From positions 60,336,370 to 60,400,369 of the forward strand of contig NC_037686.1 in NCBI RefSeq assembly GCF_003255815.1: a stretch of 64,000 bases of DNA, in the 5' to 3' direction. Positions 22,975 to 34,127 of this stretch are shown here, piece after piece. A model generated the notes under the pieces. That model was not told the DNA's origin. It ran no database searches and saw only the letters and a program-made list of their open reading frames with translations. Positions within the stretch are counted from its first letter, which is position 1. The number at the start of each line of letters is the position of its first letter. Source of the DNA: Theropithecus gelada (taxonomy: Eukaryota > Chordata > Mammalia > Primates > Cercopithecidae). Both the position numbers and the translations under genes were made by a program.

Positions 22975-23690
22975 AAAGGCCTACATCTAAAGATAAAACT
23001 CTAAAACTTTTGAAAACCTATATGGAAGAATAGCTTACTGAACAACTTTTTACACAAAACCCAAAATGTACAACAAAGACTGAGAAATTCAGCTGAACTG
23101 AAATTAAGAATTTAATATTTGTGAAATGTTAGCATAAAAAGTATGAAAAGTCTAACTACGGTTATTTTCAATCCTTAAACTGACAAAAGATTCATATATA
23201 AAATTATTATTCATACATCAATAATAATCAGACAAACAAGGGAATGTCAGAACTGGCCAAAGTCTTAAAAGGAACTTTTGACAAAATAGTAAACCCAAAC
23301 AACCTAAATATGTGAAAAGACACTTAAACATCACCATCTAGAGAAACAAAATTAAATACACAGCAAGATGCTTTTTAAACCCTTTCTAATACCAGTCTAA
23401 TAAAATATCTGATAATAGCAAGCATTATAAAGAAATGGAACATGGCATTTTCTCATGTATTCCTTGTAAGACTATAAATTGCAGCACGCAATTTGGGAAA
23501 ACAGTTTGGTATTCGTTGGTACAGTTGAATATGTTTGCATATTCTAAAGTCCAACCTATTACACACCTATGTATAAGTCCTAGAGAAACTCTATCAAGTA
23601 TACAGTAGACACGTTAAATAACAGTAATAAAGCATCAATTTCAACAAAACCATAAATAACACTTGTGCTTCTCCATGTAGAAGTTAATTT
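22975..23690 (+). mobile_element. Old L1M fragment (ORF2 3' part)
   Basis: Plus-strand landmarks run in the usual L1 order: 'aaaactctaaaacttttgaa' (about 23000), 'actataaattgcagcacgca' with 'gaaaacagtttggtat' (about 23470-23512), 'cacctatgtataagtcctag' (about 23565). Heavily diverged and non-coding. Confidence 0.75.
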
Positions 23691-23770
23691 TAAGTGTATC
23701 ATAAAATTCAATTAATCTTCAAAATAATCTTATGAAATAGGAAATGATATATTTACCATTATTAATAAGC
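23691..23770 (-). mobile_element. MIR fragment (core only)
   Basis: 'attaatcttcaaaataatct' then 'tatgaaataggaaatgat' resembles antisense MIR in the 'ttaatcctcacaacaaccct' region. Short, so tentative. The Alu downstream may have cut off its continuation. Confidence 0.45.
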
Positions 23771-23819
23771 ACATATGCATAGCTGAAAAAATGCAAAAAT
23801 AAAATAAAAGTAAAATTTG

Positions 23820-24129
23820 GGCCGGACATAGCGGCTCACGCCTGTAATCCCAACACTTTGGGAGGCTAAGGCAGGAGGATAGCTTGAGGCTAGGAGTTTG
23901 AGACCAGCCTGGGTCACTTAGGGAGATATCATCACTACAAGCAATTAAAAAAATTATCTGGCCACGGTGACTCATACCTGTAGCCACAGCTACTCAGGGG
24001 GCTGAGGTGGGAGGATCACTTGAGCCTGGAAGGTTAAGGCTGCAGTGAGCCATGATCACACTGCTGCACTCCAGCCTGGGTGACAGAGAGAGACCCTGTC
24101 TCAAAAAAATAAAAATAAAAATAAAAAAT
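23820..24129 (+). mobile_element. AluJ
   Basis: Starts 'ggccggacatagcggctcac', with 'aggaggatagcttgaggcta' and 'actccagcctgggtgacaga', and an A-rich tail with AAAAT units. The 'agcttgaggc' wording and divergence favour AluJ. Confidence 0.92.
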
Positions 24130-24587
24130 AGAAGGAAAGTTTAACACAAGTCAAGATAAGGGTTCCATCTTCATGGCTGGTATGAGGGTGCAGAGGAGTC
24201 GTGGTGTAATGGGGTTTCTAACGTGCTGCATTGCTCTATTCTATTCCTTATTCTGGGCAGCAAATACTTGTATTCACATTGAAAAATGTGTAATATATTC
24301 ATTTTATACATGTTGAACCAATAAATTTACTTCTTTGTATATTCTCAGGGACACATGGAGACACCTTCGGCTGAAAGGCAGGCATAAGTTACATAAGTAA
24401 GTATCACATGCTGAGAAGGCATGTGCAATTTGTTTTCACAGCACAATGGAGAGGGCGAACAGCGCTGCCAAGAGAAAATCAGGAATCAGAAATGCTTCAT
24501 GCAGAAGATTGCAGTTACTCTGTGACTCCAGGGATAATTAGGAAATCTCCAGGTGGTAAAAGAGGGGAAAAAGCACTCAGGCATCTT

Positions 24588-24588
<1 letters not shown>
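24130..24588. other. Unassigned sequence
   Basis: No repeat or gene recognised; a 60-codon frame at 24408-24590 has no known resemblance. Confidence 0.45.
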
Positions 24589-24640
<52 letters not shown>

Positions 24641-24643
24641 AAA
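24589..24643. repeat. (AAAT)n microsatellite
   Basis: About 13 uninterrupted AAAT units, not attached to a recognisable Alu tail. Confidence 0.97.
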
Positions 24644-24784
24644 TTCAAGAAGAAAATGCAGGCAAGCAAGCAACCTGGAAATAGTTGGTACAACTTAAAG
24701 GTAGAATGGGATAAATTTAAGTAAATTAGGACATTAGAAATATGACTATATGTTTAACTTTGGCTACAGTCTAAAGTTAATCAA

Positions 24785-24845
24785 CTTCTCTCTCTTTCTC
24801 TCTGTCTCCCTCTTTCTGTCTCTCTCCCTTTCACACACACACAGC
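24785..24845. repeat. CT-rich tract ending in a CA run
   Basis: Pyrimidine-rich CTCT/CTTT sequence followed by 'cacacacacac'. Confidence 0.9.
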
Positions 24846-26849
24846 AATAGAGTGATTTTGACAGCGAAGGAAATGGAATAGGAACATTTATGGTTCAATA
24901 ATTCATATGGAAGGGCTTAAAATATGCAAGACGAATGAAAAGAGATGCCAAAAGTTTCACGTTCACACTGTGTTTATTCAACAAACATACTTTCAAAAAC
25001 AATTTTAGTGTGTCTTGAAGTAGGGGTGGGTTACTAGGGCAAACATCTTTGGCTTGCTAATCAGGTATCTTTTCCTAATCCTTTTCCTCTTGCCTACCTC
25101 CCGAAAGAAATAGAAATGTTAAATTCGCATATTTATGTACACTCTCAAAGCTAAAGGTGGTCACGTATTACAGTTTCACCTAATGAGACATAATGATTTT
25201 TCTACTAGAATTATCTAGGGAAGATTCTCTTTTCCTGGTAAAGAGATTTAAGCATCTGTTGCCATCACCTCTTCCTTCAATCTTGACCGAGGATGTAATG
25301 TGTTAATACTGACAGTTATTTTGTTACCATGAGAATGTCAGAGCATCCACCTCTGACATCAGCAAACCACTGAACCAATACTAGCAGCTTCCTTCCTCGA
25401 GACTTTTTATGGTCTCAGGGAGAAAAAAAACAAAAAAACAAAAAACAAAAACAAAAACAAAAATTGTATTTGTTAAAATTATTGCTTGAGATTTCTATTA
25501 CCTGAGGCTAGAAGTATTTCTGGCTGCTAGAAAGTTTATTTCTTGCTGAGAAAGCAAAGCTGAAATATTCCAAGTTATTCCTTTGGTTCTGCCATTGGTT
25601 ATGGGAATAAGAATTGGCATGGGCTAAGGAAATTTATGAAATAATCAGTATGAATTTAAAATAAACATTTTACATAAAATGAAGAGGAATGTCCTTTTGA
25701 TTTTCCTATGTATGCATATAACAATGGTGATTCTGAATATCAGAATCATCTAAATTCTGGAGCATTGAACATTTAGGTCACAATAAGTGAAATTATTAAA
25801 AGTTAATTCATTTATGATGAAGATATTTCTAAAACATAGCAAATATTTTGCAAGTTCTATTTAATGCTGAAACCTTAAAATGTTAGAAACATGAAAACAA
25901 AAACCCCTAAGTGCCCATCAGCTTGGATCCTAAGCAAACTAATTGCAAGTTTATCTTAAATTTGTTTTTATTGATGATTGCCTAAAACAACTGTGAGGGC
26001 CTGTGCTATTCTTCCATTCTGAGGTGTCACTGGGAGTCCCAAACAGGGGGGATTTACAGAGAGATGCTTTCCAATGCATCCTAAACCTCCAGCGTTTTCT
26101 GAACTCAAGAGCTGCTCTCCCTGTTTACTTTGGCAATTCTCCATTGCCATTCTCATCAGTTTATTACCCCATGAGCCTCATAGGCCAAAAGCTCTCTGCT
26201 GAAGTCCAACATGTTGTTATTTTGTCCTTCTTTAATTTTTAAAGCCCATTGGTGAACGTGCTTGTTTTTCCACCATTGTCTCTAATTGTCATTGATGTTT
26301 TGCTCAAACTCCCAGCCTGCATATTTCAGGTACTTCGTTCCTTTTCAAGTTAATAGGAAACGTTTTCCCATTCTCATACTCAACTATTCTATGGAGAAAA
26401 ACCCATACTAGAAATGTTGGGCCTTAAAGATGCAGTTGTTAATAGCCCTTTTAAATCTTAAAACTGGGAAGGTAACCATAGACAACTTGGAAAAAGTAAG
26501 TTTTATTATAGTTTTAGTTTTATAAATTATTCTTATAACCACCGTTTCTTCCTTCCTGTATCAGACACACCATAACCATGATGATTCTCCTTTTGGGGCC
26601 CCATTATCTTCTTGTAATGTACCTTCCATCAGCAACTTTGTCTCTTCACTAACCCCACCCCATGCTTAGGTGTTGAAACATGCCTGCCATGTTGCTGCCC
26701 TAGTTGTGAAGAGTGTTAAACCTGTATTTCATGACCTACTGGGAGTCCATTCCTCATTTTGGTTAGATATTAGAGAAATATCACTAACCTCTGCCTAGAA
26801 GTATATCCAGTTCTTAGATCTGACCCAGTATTTAGAGCCATTTTACATA
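24846..26849. other. Unassigned unique sequence
   Basis: Includes a (CAAAA)n low-complexity patch at about 25421-25464. The open frames on both strands near 25968-26242 overlap each other and match nothing I know. No TE recognised. Confidence 0.5.
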
Positions 26850-27010
26850 TTTATCTTTTTACAGTTTCAAAGGTAAATATAATTGTTATTTCCATTTTAG
26901 GATAATGAAATGAGATTCATGAAAGTTAGGTGGCTAGACCAATATCACATAACTAAACTAATAGCAAGTCTCATGCCTAGCTTTCTGGCTAGAATCCTTG
27001 CTACATGGTC
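26850..27010 (-). mobile_element. MIR
   Basis: 'ttgttatttccattttagga' followed by 'gaaatgagattcatgaaagt', 'caatatcacataactaaact' and 'gcctagctttctggct' follows the antisense MIR order. Confidence 0.72.
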
Positions 27011-27212
27011 CTATTCTCTCTCTCTCTTTCTATGGTTCCCTCTCCATATAAATAAACTGGCATCAAGCTATTACCAATAAGAACTCAATATCTCTAGAAC
27101 ATATGCAGATGCACAGCTATGCAACCCTTCAACTCAAGAAATTCCATTGCCTTACAGTCTCAAGAATATACTTTAACTAAAAGTCTAATCTTTCATTCAT
27201 AATAAATTTTTA

Positions 27213-27515
27213 GGGCTGGGCATGGTGGCTCACGCATGCAATCCCAGCACTTGGGAGGATGAGGTGAGCGGATCACGAGGTCAGGAATTCAAGACCAGCC
27301 TGACCAACGTGGAGAAACCCCGTCTCCACTAAAAATACAAAAATTAGCCAGGCGTGGTGGCATGCACCTGTAATCCCAGCTACTCAAGAGGCTGAGGCAG
27401 GAGAATCGCTTGAACCCGGGAGGCAGAGGTTGCAGTGAGCCGAGATCGTGCTATTGTACTCCGGCCTGGGTGACAGAGCGAGACTCCGTATCAAAGAAAA
27501 AAATAAAATAAAATT
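27213..27515 (+). mobile_element. AluS
   Basis: Starts 'gggctgggcatggtggctca', with 'tcacgaggtcaggaattcaa' and 'cgcttgaacccgggaggcag', then 'actccgtatcaaag' and an A-rich tail. Flanks 'aataaatttttag' and 'aataaatagttag' look like a decayed target-site duplication. Confidence 0.93.
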
Positions 27516-28385
27516 AATAAATAGTTAGTAATACATTTGAATTTATCTCAGTTGCTCAACAAAAAATGTGCAAAAACTAAGAATTAACCTGGACAAATGA
27601 TAGCTAAAAGTTCAAGAGAAATATTATAACCATTTTGGCGGTTACTTGATATAAGTTAAATAAAGAGAATTGAAATATATTTATTTCATTGTTACGAAGG
27701 CTATCACATTAAAATATAGTTACATACTGGATAATTATGTATGTGACTAACTGTGCCAAAGAGCATTTTAATTACACTAAAAAATTCCATTAGCTGAGAC
27801 TTAGCTTCTTCAGAATGTGATACAATACAATCCCTAATAAGCCAAAATTTAACTTACTGCCACCAATAAATAAGAGGCACTTACTGAGTTAGTAAAACCT
27901 ATTAAGAATTTTTAAGAACTATTCAAATTCAACATTTAGGACATACAATTTTAACATAAGCAAACACTGATTATACTGGTGATGTAAAATCCTCATTACA
28001 GAACTTCATCAGACATCAAAATTGCTTAACCTAGTTCAAATTACTGCTAAGATTATCACTTTTCCCTTCACAATATTCCTTCAGACATCAGAGGAAAGCA
28101 GGTGTGAATATGTGGGGATGAGAGGCATGCATCCTTGCATGTGCTCTGTGTACTTCGATCTCACTGTTGTGTGGTACCACATGGTGCTACTCTATTGAGA
28201 AAAGAAACTTTTGGAGGACATGCACAACTACTGAGTGGATTAAGCTGGAAAAAATGAACTGTAGATTCCTCTAAAGCACATTTGCGTAAAGACAATTGGC
28301 CTGAGAGAAGTGATTTTCTGTGTTTCTGTCAGAACCACCCTGCTCTTGATAAAAGGAGATTTTGGAGGACCCAAGAAAACCACAA

Positions 28386-28424
28386 GGTTTTCATCCAGGA
28401 TCATAGTTATCCTTGATGAAAATC
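28386..28424. repeat. Short inverted repeat (hairpin)
   Basis: Arms 'ggttttcatccaggat' (28386-28401) and 'atccttgatgaaaatc' (28409-28424) pair over 16 positions with one mismatch and one G-T pair, around a 7-base loop. Because of the palindrome, both strands encode similar short peptides here, which is a sign of the repeat and not of a gene. Confidence 0.9.
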
Positions 28425-28795
28425 TCATGCTTTTGAAGACCTGCCTTGGACAAAGAAAACACATAAAAAAAAACCCACCAGTACCTTATAGTACCTTGAT
28501 GTGTAACATGCATTTGATTGAGAACTAGAATACTAGCTACACTAAAGTTTTAAAAGTTCAGAAAAGGAAAGGACTAATGAAAGTATCAGAGAAATATTTA
28601 CGGAAGAGAGAGACAGAATAGGTTTATTGGGTGTGAGAAAGTGACTTGGTCGTAGAATAGACACTGAATTTTTCAAAGTTTTAAGTATTTGAGAGTAATA
28701 TCATTAAGCTTAATTTACATATTTCTATTTTTAACTTTCTAAGTAATTTAGATTGGCATTGTTCGATAATTTCTCCAAATACATGTATAGGAATC

Positions 28796-28849
28796 CTGTC
28801 ATTTTAAGAAAATCTGTCATTGTAAGAAAACCTGTCATTGTAAAAAAAG
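28796..28849. repeat. 18-bp unit, three tandem copies
   Basis: 'ctgtcattttaagaaaat', 'ctgtcattgtaagaaaac' and 'ctgtcattgtaaaaaaag' follow one another without spacers. Confidence 0.92.
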
Positions 28850-28984
28850 TAGTATTGGTGAAATTATTTTCAACGTGTATATTAATAGCTATTGCTTTAT
28901 TAAACTATACATTAAAGTGCATATAGAAAAAGAAATAATTTATTAGTGAACTTCATTGAAATAAATTGTAAATAATTTTTCCAA

Positions 28985-29175
28985 CACATTGAAAAGCACT
29001 ATTTAATGTATTCTTTGTATCAGCCATATTTATAATAAAAATACAAGATAGATATTAGTATTGCCATTTTACAGATGAAGAAACTATGACTCAGAATAGT
29101 TAAGTGACTTGTCCCAAGTCACACTACAAATAGGCCCAACTGTGGGTCTTAGGAGTCAGATATTTCTAAATTTTA
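28985..29175 (-). mobile_element. MIR
   Basis: Clear antisense MIR core: 'tgccattttacagatgaaga', 'aaactatgactcagaatagt', 'taagtgacttgtcccaagtc'. Among the best preserved MIRs in the window. Confidence 0.85.
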
Positions 29176-29224
29176 ATACTGTGTATTTCCTCTACACAGT
29201 TCTCTAAAATTACCTATAGTAACA

Positions 29225-29392
29225 CAAATTGCACAGCTCTTCCATGTTAATCACAATCTTTCTGCTCTCGTATATATTATTGTATAATAACTCCCAGTTT
29301 ACCCACAACACTTCCCACCAGACTATGAATCCCTTGGGTCTTCCCTGAAATCTATGCCTGGTATATAGAGTTTCAATAAATATTGTAATGAT
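29225..29392 (+). mobile_element. L2 3' end
   Basis: 'ttcccaccagactatgaatc' and 'atgcctggtatatagagttt' then 'caataaatattgta' match the L2 3' end order (stop-date block, then 'tgcctggcacatag', then 'tcaataaata'). Confidence 0.7.
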
Positions 29393-29411
29393 GGTTATTT
29401 AAAAAAATAAG

Positions 29412-29535
29412 GCCCCATATTGTAGTGAATAGAAACTTGACTGTGGTATGAGATCAGCTTGAGCCTGCCACTCACCAGCTTTATGACTTAGTGTAAGTTA
29501 TTTAGATTTTCTGAGGCACTGTCCTAATTTTTGAA
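29412..29535 (+). mobile_element. MIR
   Basis: Sense MIR order: 'attgtagtgaatagaaactt', 'gagcctgccactcaccagct', 'ttatgacttagtgtaagtta', 'gattttctgaggcactgtcc'. Confidence 0.75.
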
Positions 29536-29785
29536 AACAGAATGCCTCGCTGAATTTAGGAAGTTTAAATCATTTAATGTAAGCAAGACGTTATTCACAT
29601 AAACGTTCCATGAACGTGACTTTAGTGCCATGAGACCTGCACAGCCAGAAAAAGACCTGAAACAGGCAGAACCATTCAGACTGTGTAAAAATATCTGCAT
29701 GAATTTTTGTCTGGCTAGATCCAAATAATATTCTATTAATATACAATTCAATTATAATAAGGAGATTAGAGAAGCAAGTTACCCG

Positions 29786-29828
29786 CAGTGTGTGTGTTTG
29801 TGTGTGTGTTTGTGCATGTGCACACACC
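29786..29828. repeat. (TG)n tract with short CA end
   Basis: TGTG-rich sequence ending 'gcatgtgcacacacc', so the end can fold back on the TG run. Confidence 0.85.
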
Positions 29829-30226
29829 AGGGACAGAAGGGTGTGGAAATTCTCCAACCCATGGAGAGAAAATAATTGAATAAAAGTACAACTTGAACCT
29901 GTAAGTTTATGGTAGATAATACAGACGTACACCATAGTGTACTTTATATATTTTGTAAGTATAGTTTTAACTTACAGTCTCATATTCACACTCACTTATT
30001 AGACAGCAGTTTATCTATAATGCAAATCAAATCACCCTGAATACACTGCTGTCAGGTTTAACCTTCTAGCCTTAAGTTCTGACATATAACTGTCTTCAAC
30101 TTGCTAGAGACGATAAAAATTATTTACTGAACTTGTCTTTCAACCCTAGAAAGATTTATAATTAGGGAAAAAGATAACAGAAGCAAATAAACTCACTGAT
30201 TTAATTATCTGATGATAAAGTAAGGG
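29829..30226. other. Unassigned AT-rich sequence
   Basis: Nothing recognised. Confidence 0.45.
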
Positions 30227-30546
30227 ATATGGTTTTAAACACTAGAGCAATCTGCATCTATTTGGCACTGAAAGGCCAACAATGTTTAATAAACGTTATC
30301 ATTGTAGAGATTTTGGAAGATCAGACTTAAGATTTCAATTTTAAAATGTCTAATTAAGTAAATGACCTTAAGTTGAGCTTCCTGGCACATCAGGGAGAGA
30401 AAAGATGGGAATAAGTTTTCTATGAGGAGACAGCAGGCTGGGGCCAATGAAAGAGTCCTATATTCAATTTTAAATTGTTACCTGCACCATTCTAAAATTC
30501 TCCTGAAATTCACTCAGAGACTTAGGAAAAGATCATATCCCATCAC
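30227..30546 (+). repeat. Duplicated module, copy 1 (A-B, lacking X)
   Basis: A (30227-30372, from 'atatggttttaaacactaga' to 'atgaccttaag') is followed at once by B (30373-30546, from 'ttgagcttcctggcacatca' to 'atcatatcccatca'). A is repeated at 30548-30693 and B at 31372-31534, each with about nine substitutions by eye. No transposon family recognised in A or B. Confidence 0.92.
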
Positions 30547-30547
30547 A

Positions 30548-31534
30548 ATATGGTTTTAAACACTAGAACAATCTGCATCTATTTGACATTGAAAGGCCAA
30601 CAATATTTCATAAATGTTTTCATTGTAGAGATTTTGAAAGATCAGACTTAAGATTTCTATTTTAAAATGTCTAATTAAGTAAATGACCTTAAGCTGTGGC
30701 AGCAATTTGGCATCACAGCAACTTGACAAAATTTTAATGATTGTTGGAATGGTTAAATGAACTAATAAGACTTACTATACTTAGTTTTTTAAAATTTAAA
30801 CTATTTAAAAATAAAATTGATTATATTTGAAAGTACAATTTAAAATGTATGAAGGCATATAATTATTAAGTTACAAGTAAAATAAATAGACTAATGATAT
30901 TTTTAGTTGAGTTTAAACATAAATTGAGGCATTTTTATGATGTGTCAAAAAACAATGGTAGTTTCACTCTCATCTCTACATAGTCTCTTCTGTACATAAA
31001 CATTTCTTTCAGATTAAAAAAAATTCACCCTTGTAAAACACCATTTGATAAATCTTAGTTTTCTTCAGTCTATTTGTCATACTACACTATCAAGATTTGG
31101 CTATCTCATATTAAAATGGCTTCATATTATTCTGCAACTATATAGATAAATGGTCAATAACTACAAAAATCCATATACAATAAAAATATAAATTTTAAAA
31201 TTAATTTTTGAGAGGGAAGAGTCTGTCTATCATGATTATGCTTATGGTTTCAATAGCAAATTGAATTTACGACATTAATAATTATTTTCTTTACTGATAT
31301 ATGGTGAAAAGTGGTAGTTCTGAGGTCACCTAATTTTGCTCCCTGTTTGGCAAGCAAAAGAAACCAGAATGTTGAGCTTCCTGGCACATCAGGGAGAGAA
31401 AAGGTGGGAATAAGTTTTCTGTGAGGAGACAGCAGGATGGGGCCAACAATTCAATTTTAAATTGTTACCTATACCATTCTAAAATTCTCCTGAAATACAC
31501 TCGGAGACTTAGGAAAAGATTATATCCCATCATG
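30548..31534 (+). repeat. Duplicated module, copy 2 (A'-X-B')
   Basis: A' is 30548-30693. X (30694-31371, about 678 bases, AT-rich, not a named repeat) follows, then B' (31372-31534). B' lacks 12 bases that B has after 'ggggccaa'. Copy 2 starts directly where copy 1 ends, so the whole is a tandem arrangement with X missing from copy 1. Confidence 0.9.
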
Positions 31535-31964
31535 ATCTTTCATTAATGGTTCTTTGGAGAACTGAGAGAAGATTTTGTCCAAGTTTGAAACAAATCATGC
31601 AGAGGGAAAGTATCAGGATGCAATGTACAAGAAAAATTAGCAATAGCGATAAAGTGAAGGCAGGCGACAGGCCACATTGCAACCTGAAAAACAGATAAGA
31701 ATCCCAGTGGAAACCTGTGAGAATCCTAGAAAATCAAAAGAAATTCTGAAATCTCAGGTGTTATAGGGCATCAGAAATCAAATTATGTGTTTGCATTTTA
31801 AAAATGTATAACCCCAAAGTGCTGGATATCATAAGAATTTCAATATAGAAACATCTTCCTGCATGCCCGAACATCTAGCTCTAAAATTGGAATGTTTGAA
31901 TCCCATGAATATATATCATGAAGACAATTTTGGCATATTAAATACAGAACCAGAATTAATCAGA
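31535..31964. other. Unassigned sequence
   Basis: Nothing recognised. Confidence 0.45.
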
Positions 31965-32045
31965 ATACTGGGCTGAAGTCCTGGATTTTTCTAATCCTGT
32001 GACATGAGACAAGTCTCTGAGTCTCCATTTCTTTTACTATGAACA
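31965..32045 (+). mobile_element. MIR fragment
   Basis: 'ctgaagtcctggattttt' followed by 'ctgtgacatgagacaagtct' and 'ctgagtctccatttctttta' has the sense MIR order. Confidence 0.6.
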
Positions 32046-32275
32046 CTTATTATAATAGCTTATAATCTGCCAGCTGCTATTCCATGGGCTTTACAAATTA
32101 AACTTAACTTTTATAACAACCCTATGGAAGGTTCTGTTATTAGAATCCTTTTACATCTTGAAGGGAATGAAGCGCAAAAATACTAAGTAACTGGCCTGAA
32201 GTCCTGCAGTGTTAGTACATTGTAGTGGCAGGATTTGAACTTAGGAAGTTTGGCTCCAACCAACTGGAAATAATT
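32046..32275 (-). mobile_element. MIR, nearly complete
   Basis: Antisense MIR order: 'cagctgctattccatgggct', 'ttataacaaccctatggaag', 'ttttacatcttgaagggaat', 'actggcctgaagtcctgcag', 'ggcaggatttgaacttagga'. It abuts the previous MIR in opposite orientation. Confidence 0.82.
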
Positions 32276-33812
32276 TCCTGCTTATCTTTCTTTACCTCAA
32301 CAAACCTTTGCAGAACTCCCAAGGAATGCATGGTGATATATTTTACAATGGTTAGCACAGTTCCATCCCTGATGTCGAACTGCATATAATTCTAAAGTAA
32401 ATTCTAAAGTAAAAAGGCTCTCTAAAACTCACCTTAAACATAGATAACATGTTTCTGTGGAAACATACTTAGCAATTTATAGATCTTAGTATAAAGAAAA
32501 ATGATGCTATTAACATATTTATATTCAGATAATTATTTTTATTCTTCCCTTAAGCATTTTGCATAGTTTAAAACAAGATTTTATTTATTCCAAAATACGT
32601 AAGGCATCTTGTATGAAAATAAATAGTTTGAAATTTAAATTTGAAGAAATGGTGGGTCAGATTATTTGGATAATTACTTCCTACAATTCAATTTACTGGC
32701 GTATGCTCCATCTATTTCCTAACATACTTTGAAATGTTTCCAACTCATTGCTATGGTTTCCATGAGGAGGGATTTTTATTTTGAGACAGCTAAACTACTG
32801 TATAATGTTACCGGGTCTTATAATTGACTTTAATAAACTTCTAAAAATTTGTATTTTATTCAAAGATAAATATTTTGTCTATCCTATCCACAGCTGGTTA
32901 TGGTATTTTTAATAAATTGGCTGATTTGGATGTTTATTAAAATGACTAGTCTGTTGGACAGCAGAGAGGAATGTTTCCAACTCACTGCTGTGGTTTCCTT
33001 GAGGAGGGGTTTTTACTTGTTCTCCTCTTACCTCTTTCCACAGGGGCAAAGTTACCTGCTGATAAATCTAGAGGCGAACTGCCAAAGAGTCTAGACTCCA
33101 GTCCTGATGTTTCTTGGGAATCAGCCTGACCTGAGAGTGAGATTAAGTGTTCTAATCCATGCCTCCAGGTTAAGAGTACTGTAAGGACAGATTTCCATGT
33201 GCGGTTTCCAGCACCACCTGGGGCTGGGTGGGAAACTTTGCCGAAATCCAGTCTTAAGTATTAGGGAGTTCATCTTTGTCACATTCTTTCAGCCTGGGCT
33301 TTCTCACTAACAGAGCTTACATTTCAATCTCTGATCCTTTGTTACCTCGACAGGATCATAATGTAAGTAGGGAAGTAGAAGTGCAATCCTGCCCTCCTCA
33401 AAACTGTGACACAATCTAAACTCTCCCACAGAGATGGGGCAATCAATGTGAGGACTTAGCAAAAGAATGCAGAAAGAAACACAGACCTAACAACACCTTT
33501 ATTTTAGCCTAATGATACCCATTCAGACTTTTGATTTCCATAAATGTAAAATAATAAATTTCTGTTGTTATCAGCTACTGTTTATGGTAACTTGATAATC
33601 TTTTACATACATGGATGATCAGAATTTTACAAAAGCATAGAAGGGAGAGCTCTGCTTTGATGCAGGTAAACACTGGCCTGAATTGAAGTTATTCATGAGT
33701 AGAAATTTTCTATCATTTTTAGGTATGATTTTATCGAGAGTTCTACAAATACAAGCCTCATTGCACATCATATGTTGAAGGATTTAGATTCAAGTGGCAA
33801 TAATGTATGTAT
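32276..33812. other. Unassigned sequence with an imperfect dispersed repeat
   Basis: About 50 bases beginning 'aatgtttccaactcattgct' (32733) recur at about 32970 as 'aatgtttccaactcactgct', each followed by a near-identical 'ggtttcc.tgaggaggg.tttt' block. The GC-richer part 33090-33440 matches nothing I can name. Confidence 0.55.
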
Positions 33813-34127
33813 ATTTTTGTGTATTTTTGAAACAGTATCTCACTATGTTACCCAGGTTGGAGTGCCGTGACAGGATCACAGCTCACTGCAGCCTCGACCT
33901 CGTGGGATCAAACAATCTTCCCACCTCAATCTCCTGAGTATTTGGGACCACAGACATGCACCACCACATTTGGCTCAGTTTCTTTCTCTTTCTCTTTTTC
34001 TTTTTTTTGTAAAGATAGGGTCTCGCTATCTTTCCCAGGCTAGTCTCAAACTCCTGGCCTCAAGTAATCCTCCTGTCTTGGCCCCTCAAAGTGCTGGGAT
34101 TACAGGTGTGAGCCATCGCATCCAACC
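33813..34127 (-). mobile_element. AluJ, antisense
   Basis: 'gaaacagtatctcactatgt', 'gctcactgcagcctcgacct', 'ggcctcaagtaatcctcctg', ending 'gagccatcgcatccaacc'. The middle linker has become 'tttctttctctttctctttt', a CT-rich patch. Confidence 0.9.

Larger units (their letters stand above)
27516..28984. other. Unassigned sequence holding a hairpin and an 18-bp repeat
   Basis: Mostly AT-rich unique DNA. The two structured sites inside it are listed separately. Confidence 0.5.

Noticed and set aside
30694..31371. X as a transposon inserted into copy 2 of the duplication
   Set aside because: No poly-A, terminal repeats, target-site duplication or TE landmark visible; deletion from copy 1 explains it more simply.
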